Assembly (NCBI GenBank): GCA_022844135.1
Contig: JALHMG010000033.1
Location: forward strand, 1 to 64,000
Length of the DNA: 64,000 bases
Source: Lysobacterales bacterium
GTDB taxonomy: Bacteria > Pseudomonadota > Gammaproteobacteria > Xanthomonadales > SZUA-5
Direction: 5' to 3'
How positions within the stretch are numbered: position 1 is the first letter of the stretch; each line of letters starts with the position of its first letter. Below are positions 7,401 through 13,058 of the stretch, one piece after another. Both the position numbers and the translations under genes were made by a program. The notes beneath the pieces are model-generated. The model did not search any database, was not told the DNA's origin, and saw only the letters and a program-made list of their open reading frames with translations.

Positions 7401-9449
7401 TGGCTGGCTCACTCCGCCACAAGCTGTGCAATTGACGCCATTGTTGCACTGAATCCCGCTGCGTACCTTCTCGGCGTAAATCAGCAAATCGGCAATGCCA
7501 TCGCCGGTCAAATCACCGGCGCGAATGCTGTCGCGTTCGGTGGTGCCGAACGACAGAGATGCATCGGCCTCGAAGCCCGAGAAATTGACTTGGCGGCTCG
7601 TGGGCTCGAATTCGTACGCAAAATTGCCGTTCGTGAGCCGGCGCATGACGCGTGCACTCAAGCCCGGCGGTCGACCGATCAGCAGATCAGGCAAACCATC
7701 GCCAGTGAGGTCGATCAGGTTGGAATCGACATCCTGGTTGGACGCGAGATTGAGGTCGGTGCCAGCGCTCTCGAACACCCATTCGCCGCCCACTTTGACG
7801 GCGGCGAACACTTTGGCGCGATAACACGTCGAACAGGTCGCAATGTCCGGCACGGACGCTATCAGATCATCGCGTCCGTCGCCGGTGAGGTCGAACAAAT
7901 GCCAGATCAAGTCCCAGCGAATGGGCGCGTTGGCATCGAAGTTTGTTGCGGGTCCCGCATTCTCGCAACTCGGGATTTGCGGCGCACCAATGGGCGGCGT
8001 GCGGCGCGGAAACACATTGACATTTTGCGAGGGCGTCAGGCCAGCCTCATTGCCGAGCGCCACCATGAAGCGAAAACGAAATGCGCTGCCGGGGTCTGGG
8101 TCGCGCTCGCCATCCGGATTGCCGGAACAGTTGCGATCCTTGATGTAAACCACATCCTGGCGGCCATCGCCATTGATGTCGCCGACCTTGAAATCCACCG
8201 CGAAGTTGATGAGATTGCTATAGCTCTGCGAGGTCGCTGGCGCGACATAGCCTTGCGGGAAGTCGTTATCGCCTGGGCTGTTCCACGCGAAGCGTGTGGG
8301 TGGATAACACACATCCGCGCCGCCCGCCGGGTTGGGGGCGCACTCGTTCAAGGCGATGAGCCGCGATTGCCGCGATCCGGTGTTGTTCGGAAACGTTGGC
8401 TCGACGCGATAGGTCAATCGGTACGTCCGTGCGCGGACCTCCAACATCGGGTTCGCGCCGTTGTTGAGCGGCCCGTAGAGATTGATGGTGCTCAGGCGTT
8501 TGGTCAGCGCCATGCGGCTGCCACCGAAGAAATCGACGCGCTGCGAATCGAACGGCATCGGATCGTAGAGAAACTCCGTCCGTGCGAACGGCGCGCGCAC
8601 GAAGGCCGCGTTCATGTCGAGGCGATTGGCGACGCGGCCGGTGTAGCGCGCCTCGCTGAGCAGCAATTCCCCGGTCAGCGCATCGCCGGTGTACACAAAA
8701 TCCACGGTGTTGCCGCTCGCATCCGCAATCCGGTCGAGCGCTTGCACCGTGTAGCCGCTGGGCCACGCTGCGGCCCCATCATTCGGGCGCAGTGCCGAGT
8801 TGCCCGCATAGCCGTAGCGACGCATCGAGCCGTCTTTCGGGAACACCAGCCAGAAATCGTTCTCGCCCTCGCCACCGACCTTCAGAGAGTAGCCGCATAT
8901 CCGCGTTGCGGGATCAAGCTCGGTGCGATACGGCCTCTGCGCCGAGGCGCTCACCGATACGATGGGGCAAACCGTGTCGTATGGCGCAAAGACGCGAAAC
9001 AAGCGCTGTCCATCCAGGCAGTAAAACGGCTCACCCGTGCCCGGCGTGAAATCCACACCCGCATAAGGGCCGGCGCCATCGCCAGCTTCCAGCGTCGCCT
9101 TGCAGCGCGAAATCGCCGATTGTCCGCCAAGCGCAAAGCCGGTACCGAGCGCGCCCGTTGCACCGCGCGCGTTGTAGTCGATTGAGAGCTTCGGCGTGAG
9201 TCCAGCGGTTCCCGGCAGCGCCGCAATCGGCACTGAGTACGTCGCCGCGCCGCCTTCATCCACCCGGAAATCGCCGGGCGTTGCGCCTATCGTGTTCGAT
9301 GCACTGTCGAGCGTTCCGACAGCCTCGACGTGTGGCAACGGCGGCGTTGCGGGCTGCGCCCAGGCTTGCGATGCGACCGTCATCAACACCAAACCAGAGA
9401 CACTAAAACGCAACACGAGAGCCGCGCCAATTCGCATCGCCAAGTGCAT
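1440..9449 (-). CDS. Secreted SpvB/FG-GAP/RHS-repeat polymorphic toxin
   Basis: A 2669-residue protein. In order: a Sec signal peptide (residues 1 to about 31, hydrophobic core then AWA); an SpvB-like N-terminal domain (about 55-350, DEGGAATYSVPIAALPG, LSIDYNARG); seven FG-GAP/VCBS-type repeats with D.(N/T)GD-like calcium loops between about 420 and 915; a linker like the middle of TcB toxins; YD/RHS repeats (about 1600-2150, YDVLGR, FDALGR, YNALGE, YDQYGR); the RHS-associated core (GARLYDAEIGRFIQADD, LNRYSYVLNNPL) ending at DPTG near residue 2294. About 375 variable residues follow, starting with several Gly/Ala-rich hydrophobic segments. The RHS part should form a cocoon around the C-terminal effector. 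No known catalytic toxin motif was found in the tail. AAGG before ATG 9449 supports the start. Small immunity-like genes follow on the same strand. Confidence 0.94.
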   Translation of the reverse strand: MHLAMRIGAALVLRFSVSGLVLMTVASQAWAQPATPPLPHVEAVGTLDSASNTIGATPGDFRVDEGGAATYSVPIAALPGTAGLTPKLSIDYNARGATGALGTGFALGGQSAISRCKATLEAGDGAGPYAGVDFTPGTGEPFYCLDGQRLFRVFAPYDTVCPIVSVSASAQRPYRTELDPATRICGYSLKVGGEGENDFWLVFPKDGSMRRYGYAGNSALRPNDGAAAWPSGYTVQALDRIADASGNTVDFVYTGDALTGELLLSEARYTGRVANRLDMNAAFVRAPFARTEFLYDPMPFDSQRVDFFGGSRMALTKRLSTINLYGPLNNGANPMLEVRARTYRLTYRVEPTFPNNTGSRQSRLIALNECAPNPAGGADVCYPPTRFAWNSPGDNDFPQGYVAPATSQSYSNLINFAVDFKVGDINGDGRQDVVYIKDRNCSGNPDGERDPDPGSAFRFRFMVALGNEAGLTPSQNVNVFPRRTPPIGAPQIPSCENAGPATNFDANAPIRWDLIWHLFDLTGDGRDDLIASVPDIATCSTCYRAKVFAAVKVGGEWVFESAGTDLNLASNQDVDSNLIDLTGDGLPDLLIGRPPGLSARVMRRLTNGNFAYEFEPTSRQVNFSGFEADASLSFGTTERDSIRAGDLTGDGIADLLIYAEKVRSGIQCNNGVNCTACGGVSQPPCEAELLAQCPTGPGDCKPLETPPPIRTDQPRWQRAGQSRIEQNRSPEQIITEAKYWVTAKVTPVGDAFLISAGQCVGNGTNVAFCDHAPDLLSASLADLNADGLSDVLMRERFSGSGNDRIDQFAFRLNRGGNAPAGNLLPRDTPNFTLKRREADRAQLVDVTGDKRLDLVFQRECSSGCTSGANPLVFRRFTSGGFAFQDEAAATGSPAILGNQDPNQYLTLPLDINGDGAPELVRYRANNSSSNNLYVVVANLRFGGQDSIVQITNGLGARHTVQYAPLVNQFAYERAHDGPRLNFARGSAIFDVFSPLWVVRVARSSSPGCSPDASVACASADTAATGEIRYSYRGARVQTGGRGFLGFAAIRTEDFQNKLLTTTDYRQDYPYIGRPSRTLVEALTALTPDPCLNDPLGPQCFVEPPENCGPNICPVIDAADKSIRPYPFPRMQIAGKAATSGSMISDHQTLYTTVPPFVPTQRQPVFPYGFYATEKRFDLATGTPVHRVVTVTGAITENEGQIVLTRDGMDQFGNLLEQSTATFDQTNALVDQTIQLNYYGFTETPVQLIKTIGCAGYAQFPTHPRDPERTRLGRLSLAGVVSIRGGLSTARRTTFEYDPTTLLLIAEVSGLYDPTEYTAAERARLHQRTDHVLDANGNRTFSVTCSVADFPDRAACLNLSQFRQDQWRVTPTKFQRYARTEYDTLGRFVQGTKSPYFSSLIAAGVEAYNERIGVTQTGALNRNVFGDPLGALTAHGVFSEKFYGPLGREHFARSTTGAFGRTRYAWCADAGTAFLPIPTLPDGTGGIPIGAPRANCPAGAVYRIEGNSSESFQNIASIAPRTFAYFDILGRQILSTSRIYQNNGSETDSRWSSVYTRFDVLGRTRVASEPYFSVNPTAVQGAQRAGDSQSGASPAETRSAYDVLGRSTSVQIPSEFYNGGFAVQSAEFDRMQTINFNPRGFDTTIDKNGLAETKLARDDASFQVNYTRTTFGNLTQVSRTPNNGSSAGQAINTVLAFDALGRKSGISDPDKGLVGYTYNALGEVLSETDAKGQVRSYFYDALGRLVERRENRRVDSGGYVDEPTAQWFYDDGFLIGTSTKTVGLLLEESYVSFSRAYAYDSLARLTRLTTTLEGTSYTARTTYDQYGRVFQSFDPALSPSSPLGQLQVYSSDGFPIGVREAANGTTGILYNEVLALTARQQVRRERYHGSNALVSERTFDDNTGRLATIKTGLFSGGTSGTVNGDLQNWITRWDKNGNLILRHDQTAGADWQEEFEYDTLDRLQRVRQTRAAGAPTNVTTLDLQYDQLGNITHKSGPAGSPSNLGAYTYKSTPFQTGCTRIAGPHAVSQVAGKNYCYDENGNNTQVRKNGSPIRTITYTGFDLPERITRNEFTGDGTIQAEVSFKYGIDRSMYKRVDGNVGPSPACGVSDGIFCARFEDDDTPPPPAGTKTTFYIGNVEFIREGITDSVKRYIGGFLVITTVQANPPVYDYLLRDSLGSIDTIASETGALKSRQSFNAHGQRRNAATPGVGGSGSWALLTLLQSATFASTNSTTTQGFTGHEQLDAVGLTHMGARLYDAEIGRFIQADDFVEPEATQGLNRYSYVLNNPLTATDPTGNFSLRQAVGIVVGVVAAIISGQLFLANALLKSFLVAVAGGFASAAIATGSLKAGLWGAVSAAVFWGIGTHFSSVRTTFIQRGPGVEIVTSRVASGSSIAKVAAHAAAGGTLNRLQGGKFGHGFLAAGFTEALSPAVGQIGDGKSFGSILGRTAASAAIGGTVSDMTGGSFAAGASTAAFQQLFNHVAHPEFEEPSYWDSFDERAAEMFSGIAGLADNAVDYWVEQGGVAGAIGGTLAGTLSSNNIGHTIRQASLGAATGGAGRAANWLFQARGGAHAFFSGSLEARTLALGTERLGFASIYSTRFGAWANNLAGWQRSSAFIPASIGFAATTTRASVFLGSNVRANSYWNLFERPILFLVRPGGVTTRIHRVP

Positions 9450-9929
9450 AACTTACCCTTCTATTTCATTGCCGTGATCAGATGCGGAAGAGAGGTGAGC
9501 GTGGAACATGTCTCACCCGTCGAGGTAAACAACTGGTGTTGCAGATTGGCGTCAGCATCGCGCGAGTGTCGCCCGCAATCGCGACACTGATCGATGTGCG
9601 AGGGCGTTTGAAATCTCGCAAATTCTGACCGGCGCGCAGCGCGTTAAAGGTTTCTTAACCGCATCACGATAGGCTGGATTCAAAAGTCCTCCCGCAGCGA
9701 CGGCTGATGGAAGGCCTGGGTGGTGGGGACAATTGGGCGAACAATGCGCGGATGCAGCAAGCAAAGGATTGGAAGTCTCGGCAGATTCCTCTGGGAATCT
9801 GCCGATTGGTCTGAGACCTTAGGGCCAGACCGTTCGCGCCCCGATTTCGGGTGCGTCCATGACTGAGCCGCTGGCAGCTTTGTTCAATGCCGTTCGCAAC
9901 CGGCGCGAGCTGGAGCGGCTGGAGCTGCC
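9450..9929. other. Long non-coding region upstream of the RHS gene
   Basis: About 480 bp without a credible gene. It holds several dyads: GGTGAG/CTCACC at 9494-9517, a perfect 8-bp stem AGTGTCGC/GCGACACT at 9565-9588, and a perfect 11-bp stem CGGCAGATTCC/GGAATCTGCCG at 9779-9804. The RHS promoter must lie here on the minus strand, but no convincing -35/-10 pair was identified. The end next to the IS21 remnant may be part of that insertion. Confidence 0.5.
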
Positions 9930-10382
9930 AGCGCGAGCCTCGTGCAGTGCTTTCGCGAGCACGAACTTGTCGCCACGCATCCACGCATGCAGCCGGACAA
10001 GCGCTCGACGGTGCGCGATCACCTGCCGCCCGATGCGCAGGCATTCGCCATGGCCGATCCGCAGTATCGTCTGCGCCAGGCGACGCGCATCGGGCCCAAC
10101 TGCCAAAGCGTCATCGAGAAGCTTTTCGCAGATCGCGTGCTCGATCACCTGCGTGCCGCGCAAGGCGTGATCCGGCTGGAAAAGAAGTTCGGCACCGAGC
10201 GCCTCGAAGCCGCCTGCGCCCGCGCCTTGAGTTTTGGTCAAGCGCGCTGCCGCACCATCAAAACCATCCTCGACAAAGGCCTCGATCAGAGCGCCGCGAT
10301 CGAGGCTTTCGACGCCGTCGCCGACACCTACACCCGCGGTGGTCGCTTCTGTCGCGACCTCGCGTCTTTGCTGCACCACTGA
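9930..10382 (+). pseudogene. istA: IS21-family IstA transposase, C-terminal remnant
   Basis: About 150 residues match the end of IstA proteins of the IS21 family: HELVATHPR, KRSTV..HLPP, a conserved RLEAACARAL block, and the closing TIKTILDKGLDQ. The helix-turn-helix and DDE catalytic core expected upstream (roughly the first 350 residues) are absent, so the gene cannot make an active transposase. The TGA is followed within 5 bp by the 252-bp inverted-repeat element. An istB start lies beyond that, the normal istA-istB order. The left edge of the remnant is uncertain because the frame degenerates before 9930. Confidence 0.7.
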
Positions 10383-10386
10383 CCGT

Positions 10387-10638
10387 TAGCCCGCATATTT
10401 CATGAGGTCGCGATGAAATGGCTTAGTTTCGTTGTTGCAGCCCGGAAATCATCGAGTTGGTCGTACTGACAGAGTGTTCGCTGCCATTTCCTCGCTAACA
10501 CGGCCCTCGCTCGTTCTTTGCGCCGGACTCTTCGTTGCTCGTCGTCGCAATGGAACAACCATTCCTTCTCCTCCCGCCTCGATTCCGGCGCAAAGCCCTT
10601 CGCGATCTTCCGCGTTCCCTCATGAAATATGCGGGCTA
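10387..10638. mobile_element. 252-bp inverted-repeat element nested in IS21 remnant
   Basis: Bounded by perfect 21-bp terminal inverted repeats starting TAGCCCGCATATTTCATGAG (10387-10407 and 10618-10638). It has no coding capacity for a transposase, so it fits a non-autonomous, MITE-like insertion. It lies precisely between the istA stop and the istB ribosome-binding site, which are normally almost adjacent in IS21 elements, so it inserted into the IS. The flanks show TTAG on the left and CTAG on the right, possibly part of a short target duplication. The parental transposon was not identified. Confidence 0.68.
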
Positions 10639-10657
10639 GAACCACAGGAGAAGATCG

Positions 10658-10811
10658 ATGCAAACCATCCCCGAACTCACACCCCAACTCAAGCAACTGC
10701 GCCTGTCCGGCATCCTCGACTCGCTCGATAGCCGCAACCGCCAAGCCATCGACGCCAAGCTCGCCTACACCGATTTCCTGGCGCTACTGATCCAGGACGA
10801 AGTGGCGCGGC
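10658..10811 (+). pseudogene. istB: IS21-family IstB, N-terminal fragment
   Basis: The first 52 residues (MQTIPELTPQLKQLRLSGIL through FLALLIQDEVARR) match the N-terminus of IS21 IstB transposition helper ATPases and are preceded by CAGGAG. The AAA+ ATPase domain that should follow is missing. Sequence identity to IstB stops near 10811, where a relaxase fragment on the opposite strand begins. The fragment is therefore non-functional and marks a deletion or recombination junction. Confidence 0.7.
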
Positions 10812-10955
10812 GTCCATTTCTTGCAGCGCGCGGGGCAGTGTGTCCGAAACGCAGCCACGAATCTCGTGCAATTGCACATGATCGTTGTCGCGATCATTGG
10901 TCAAGTGGTTCGCCAGATTGCTGGCGCCCGAGCGTTGGTTGCCGTGCAGGATCAT
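10812..10955 (-). pseudogene. Relaxase/mobilisation protein, N-terminal fragment
   Basis: Reads MILHGNQRSGASNLANHL, then VQLHEIRGCVSDTL and RALQEMDA. This resembles the first ~48 residues of plasmid/ICE relaxases that open with a GNQRGGA-like motif and a VEVHE(I/L)RG block. The frame then runs into the istB remnant, so the relaxase body is gone. The ATG lies just after the stop of another fragment in a TGAGCCATG arrangement, typical of a mobilisation accessory gene followed by the relaxase. Family assignment is from memory of the motif, hence moderate confidence. Confidence 0.52.
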
Positions 10956-10958
10956 GGC

Positions 10959-11072
10959 TCACCCGCGCGAGTTCATTCGCAGCGCGATCAGCAACGCCTC
11001 ACACATCGCGATGATCGCTGCGCAGGCGTGCTCCAACTGCTGACGGATGTCCTCATCGACTTCTGTGGGCGC
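10959..11072 (-). pseudogene. Possible mobilisation accessory protein, C-terminal fragment
   Basis: An open frame ending LEHACAAIIAMCEALLIALR and MNSRG-stop immediately upstream of the relaxase fragment. The position before a relaxase and the predicted helix suggest the tail of a MobC-like accessory gene. No start belongs to it here. The rest of the gene has been replaced by the DUF5677-like gene on the other strand. Assignment rests mainly on its neighbour. Confidence 0.35.
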
Positions 11073-11143
11073 TAGGCCTGGACATCGGCGATCAAGCGAA
11101 CGCTATCCTCTGCCTGGTCCGAAGTGAGTGGCAGGCGGGCGTT

Positions 11144-11677
11144 GTGGAGATCGTTCGCAGTCAGATGGAAGCGTGCGCCGACTTCATTCTTCTCGCTCGT
11201 GATGATGAGTATTTTCGGACGTTGTTGGCGCGCCAAGACGAGGTAGTGGTTGCAGCCGTCAATCGGAGCAAGGCGAGTAAGACTGTTCCGGGCATTAAGC
11301 GCGCACTGCGCGAGCAAGCCAAGAAAACCGAGAGGCCCTATGAAAGCGCGTTCGGCAAGCGTTACGAGCGCAACAAGCTGTCCTTCGCCGAGGCGGTTGC
11401 GAAGTCGCAATTGAGTGAAGATCACTACCGCCTGTTCTGCGCCTATAGCCACCACAACGTTACCACTCTCAATTCTCGATACATGATCGCGCGACGGAAA
11501 GGCGAGACCATTGTGCGTGGGCGCTTGGATCAGCTGTTGCTGGAGGTGGCGCTCGATCAGTGTCTGACCAATTGCACGAAGCCATTGTTCGAATTGGCCG
11601 AGAGTGTAAAGCGCGGGCAGTTAGGCCTTCCGAGAGGTTTTCCTGACACGCCCGACGCTCCAGCAGCCATCGCCTGA
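11144..11677 (+). CDS. DUF5677-like protein, probably 5'-truncated
   Basis: A 177-residue, Lys/Arg-rich soluble protein with the mostly helical look of DUF5677 proteins, including R(S/A)..E...D motifs near the N-terminus and a HHN/SR motif (YSHHNVTTLNSR). Function unknown; such proteins are common in mobile and defence-rich regions. The frame is open upstream to about 11015 with plausible homologous residues (ANAILCLVRSEWQAG) but no start codon. The gene may therefore have lost its own beginning at the junction with the mobilisation fragment. GTG 11144 is only the first available start. Confidence 0.55.
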   Translation: MEIVRSQMEACADFILLARDDEYFRTLLARQDEVVVAAVNRSKASKTVPGIKRALREQAKKTERPYESAFGKRYERNKLSFAEAVAKSQLSEDHYRLFCAYSHHNVTTLNSRYMIARRKGETIVRGRLDQLLLEVALDQCLTNCTKPLFELAESVKRGQLGLPRGFPDTPDAPAAIA

Positions 11678-11723
11678 ACATCGATTTCTGCATTGGAAAC
11701 GCCTGAGAACAACTCGACCGCCT

Positions 11724-12074
11724 TTAGATTCTCCGGCGCAAGGCGGCAACCTCGGCCAGGAAATCCGGCGTCAGGTCGCGCAAGATGGTTTCGATGTCGC
11801 GGCGCTGGTGCAGGAGCGTCAGAACTACCGGCATGCCTTCCGTCATCTCATAAACGATAAAGTGCTTTTCGGAAGCTACGATCTTGAAGGGTAACGCGCG
11901 CTTCTCGTGTTGTCTGGCGCGGTCATCGACCTCCTTCAAGGCATCCAATGCGGCATAGAGTTTTTCGATGTAACCACGCGCCGTCTTTTCGCCCCACTGT
12001 TTGAGCGAATGGTTGTAGATGTCGCGCAAGTCGCGCGCTGCGCGCCGGGTCAGCCAAAAATTCGTTTGCGTCAT
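11724..12074 (-). CDS. parE: ParE-type toxin of a type II toxin-antitoxin system
   Basis: A 116-residue RelE/ParE-fold protein. It shows LTRRAARDLRDIYNHSLKQW near the start, then ARGYIEKLYAALDALKEV and a late beta segment with HFIVYEM and LLHQRRDIETIL, as in ParE gyrase-inhibiting toxins. Its ATG overlaps the antitoxin stop by 4 nt, so the pair is co-translated. The operon sits within debris of mobile elements, a usual location. It appears intact. Whether it targets gyrase cannot be told from sequence alone. Confidence 0.85.
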   Translation of the reverse strand: MTQTNFWLTRRAARDLRDIYNHSLKQWGEKTARGYIEKLYAALDALKEVDDRARQHEKRALPFKIVASEKHFIVYEMTEGMPVVLTLLHQRRDIETILRDLTPDFLAEVAALRRRI

Positions 12075-12331
12075 TTCAGATCACGAAGCGCTTTCATGTC
12101 CTGATCGAAGTCGCCGTTTGATGCGATAAGCGCGCCGGACGCCAGATCGCGATAGCCCTCTAAAATGGCCTCCTGCTCTGGGATGGTGCGCCGCTCCATA
12201 TCGCGACGGATCAAATCACGAATGTATTCGCTGGGCGTCTCATAGAGCCCGCTGGCGCCGACCATGCGTTCAACAAAGCTGGCGAGCGCGCCTGACAAGC
12301 GCGCGTTAATTCGGGTGGACAGCATCGGCAT
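12071..12331 (-). CDS. parD: ParD-type antitoxin
   Basis: A ribbon-helix-helix antitoxin: STRINARLSGALASFVERMV, then ETPSEYIRDLIRRDMERR (the ParD-type YI.DLIRR helix), then a flexible acidic toxin-binding tail (NGDFDQDMKALRDLK). It should bind the adjacent toxin and repress the operon promoter just upstream. GGAGAAGGAG precedes MPMLSTRI, so the start is taken at this ATG or two codons later. A longer frame reaches 12352 but would bury the ribosome-binding site. Confidence 0.83.
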   Translation of the reverse strand: MPMLSTRINARLSGALASFVERMVGASGLYETPSEYIRDLIRRDMERRTIPEQEAILEGYRDLASGALIASNGDFDQDMKALRDLK

Positions 12332-12402
12332 CTCCTTCTCCATTCGCAGCATTTGGCGCTATAGATGTCAAGTTTGTCGCAAAATATGCGCCAAAGCTAC
12401 CT

Positions 12403-12543
12403 TTACGGCCCCGTCGGTATGTGTTGGGGCGCCAGCGTTAGGCGGGAATACTCGGTCAGCAACGAGGCCAGACGCTGGATTTCTGGGAGACCGTGTCGCT
12501 CGAGCGGCGCGCCGCTTTTCTGGCGCGCCGGCTCGGTCCTCAT
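12403..12543 (-). pseudogene. Short coding-like fragments of unknown origin
   Basis: A 46-residue frame, MRTEPARQKSGAPLERHGLP to LAPQHIPTGP. Its ATG overlaps by ATGA the stop of another frame whose last residues read DHVVEQAQDQPKMIPAVKL. The overlap suggests the end of one gene and the beginning of another from a former operon, probably brought in with the mobile DNA around it. No family recognised. Confidence 0.25.
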
Positions 12544-12633
12544 AGCTTGACCGCTGGGATCATCTTCGGCTGGTCTTGCGCCTGCTCTACCACGTGATCG
12601 GCACGACGGGGACAGCTTGAGAAAGGCCCACGC

Positions 12634-12696
12634 ATGGCGTTCATTGGCTATACCCGCGTTAGTCAGGCTGATGCATTTTCGCCACATGACTATTGA
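12634..12696 (+). pseudogene. Serine recombinase (resolvase/invertase) N-terminal stub
   Basis: Reads MAFIGYTRVSQADAFSPHDY and stops. MAFIGYTRVS is the start of Tn3-type resolvases and DNA invertases, where the serine after V is the catalytic residue. GAAAGG precedes the ATG. Only about 14 residues match before the frame is lost, 50 bp before the 160-bp repeat. It is the leftover of a transposon or integrative element. Confidence 0.45.
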
Positions 12697-12746
12697 GAGC
12701 GGTGTGGTGCCAACACCGGTTGCGCGACCACAATTGGATGTCCTAG

Positions 12747-12906
12747 CTAGCACGATGTTGAGAAACGCACTTCCTGTGCATTTCTCAAGTCGCGAGTCCG
12801 GCGCATGTCCGGACTCGCTCTCCATTGATCAAACACTTACGTGCTTGATCAATGTGCGAACCATCCATGGTTCGCGCTAGCAGGCTGTTTCTCAACAGCC
12901 TGCTAG
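12747..12906. mobile_element. 160-bp five-hairpin repeat, copy 1
   Basis: Identical at 159 of 160 positions to 26215-26374. It contains five hairpins in a row: 12758-12788 (13-bp stem with one mismatch here, perfect in copy 2), 12792-12818 (10 bp), 12824-12853 (13 bp, one mismatch), 12856-12875 (9 bp, 2-nt loop) and 12877-12906 (13 bp, loop TCTC). Both ends are CTAG. The outer 20 bases are inverted repeats of each other (18/20: CTAGCACGATGTTGAGAAAC against CTAGCAGGCTGTTGAGAAAC). No protein is encoded. It resembles a MITE or REP/REPIN-like non-autonomous element mobilised in trans. Confidence 0.85.
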
Positions 12907-13058
12907 AGCGCCCATACGCCATTCAAAGCTGACAATCGGATTCGTGGCTGCTTGAGCCGCATCGCGAGTGGGGCGATCGACTTCAACACGAGCCGGCGTT
13001 GTTTTGCCGGGAAGAAAGTTGCGCCATCCTGGCCTGAGAGTTCCCATCATCGTGATAC

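Noticed and set aside
7374..9185. 603-codon open frame on the plus strand
   Set aside because: It lies wholly antisense to the RHS gene, whose domains are unmistakable. It has no recognisable protein features and arises from the GC-rich codon pattern of the real frame.
10400..10744. 114-codon frame on the minus strand through the 252-bp element
   Set aside because: It crosses the element boundary into istB and has no domain features, so it is not a transposase of the element.
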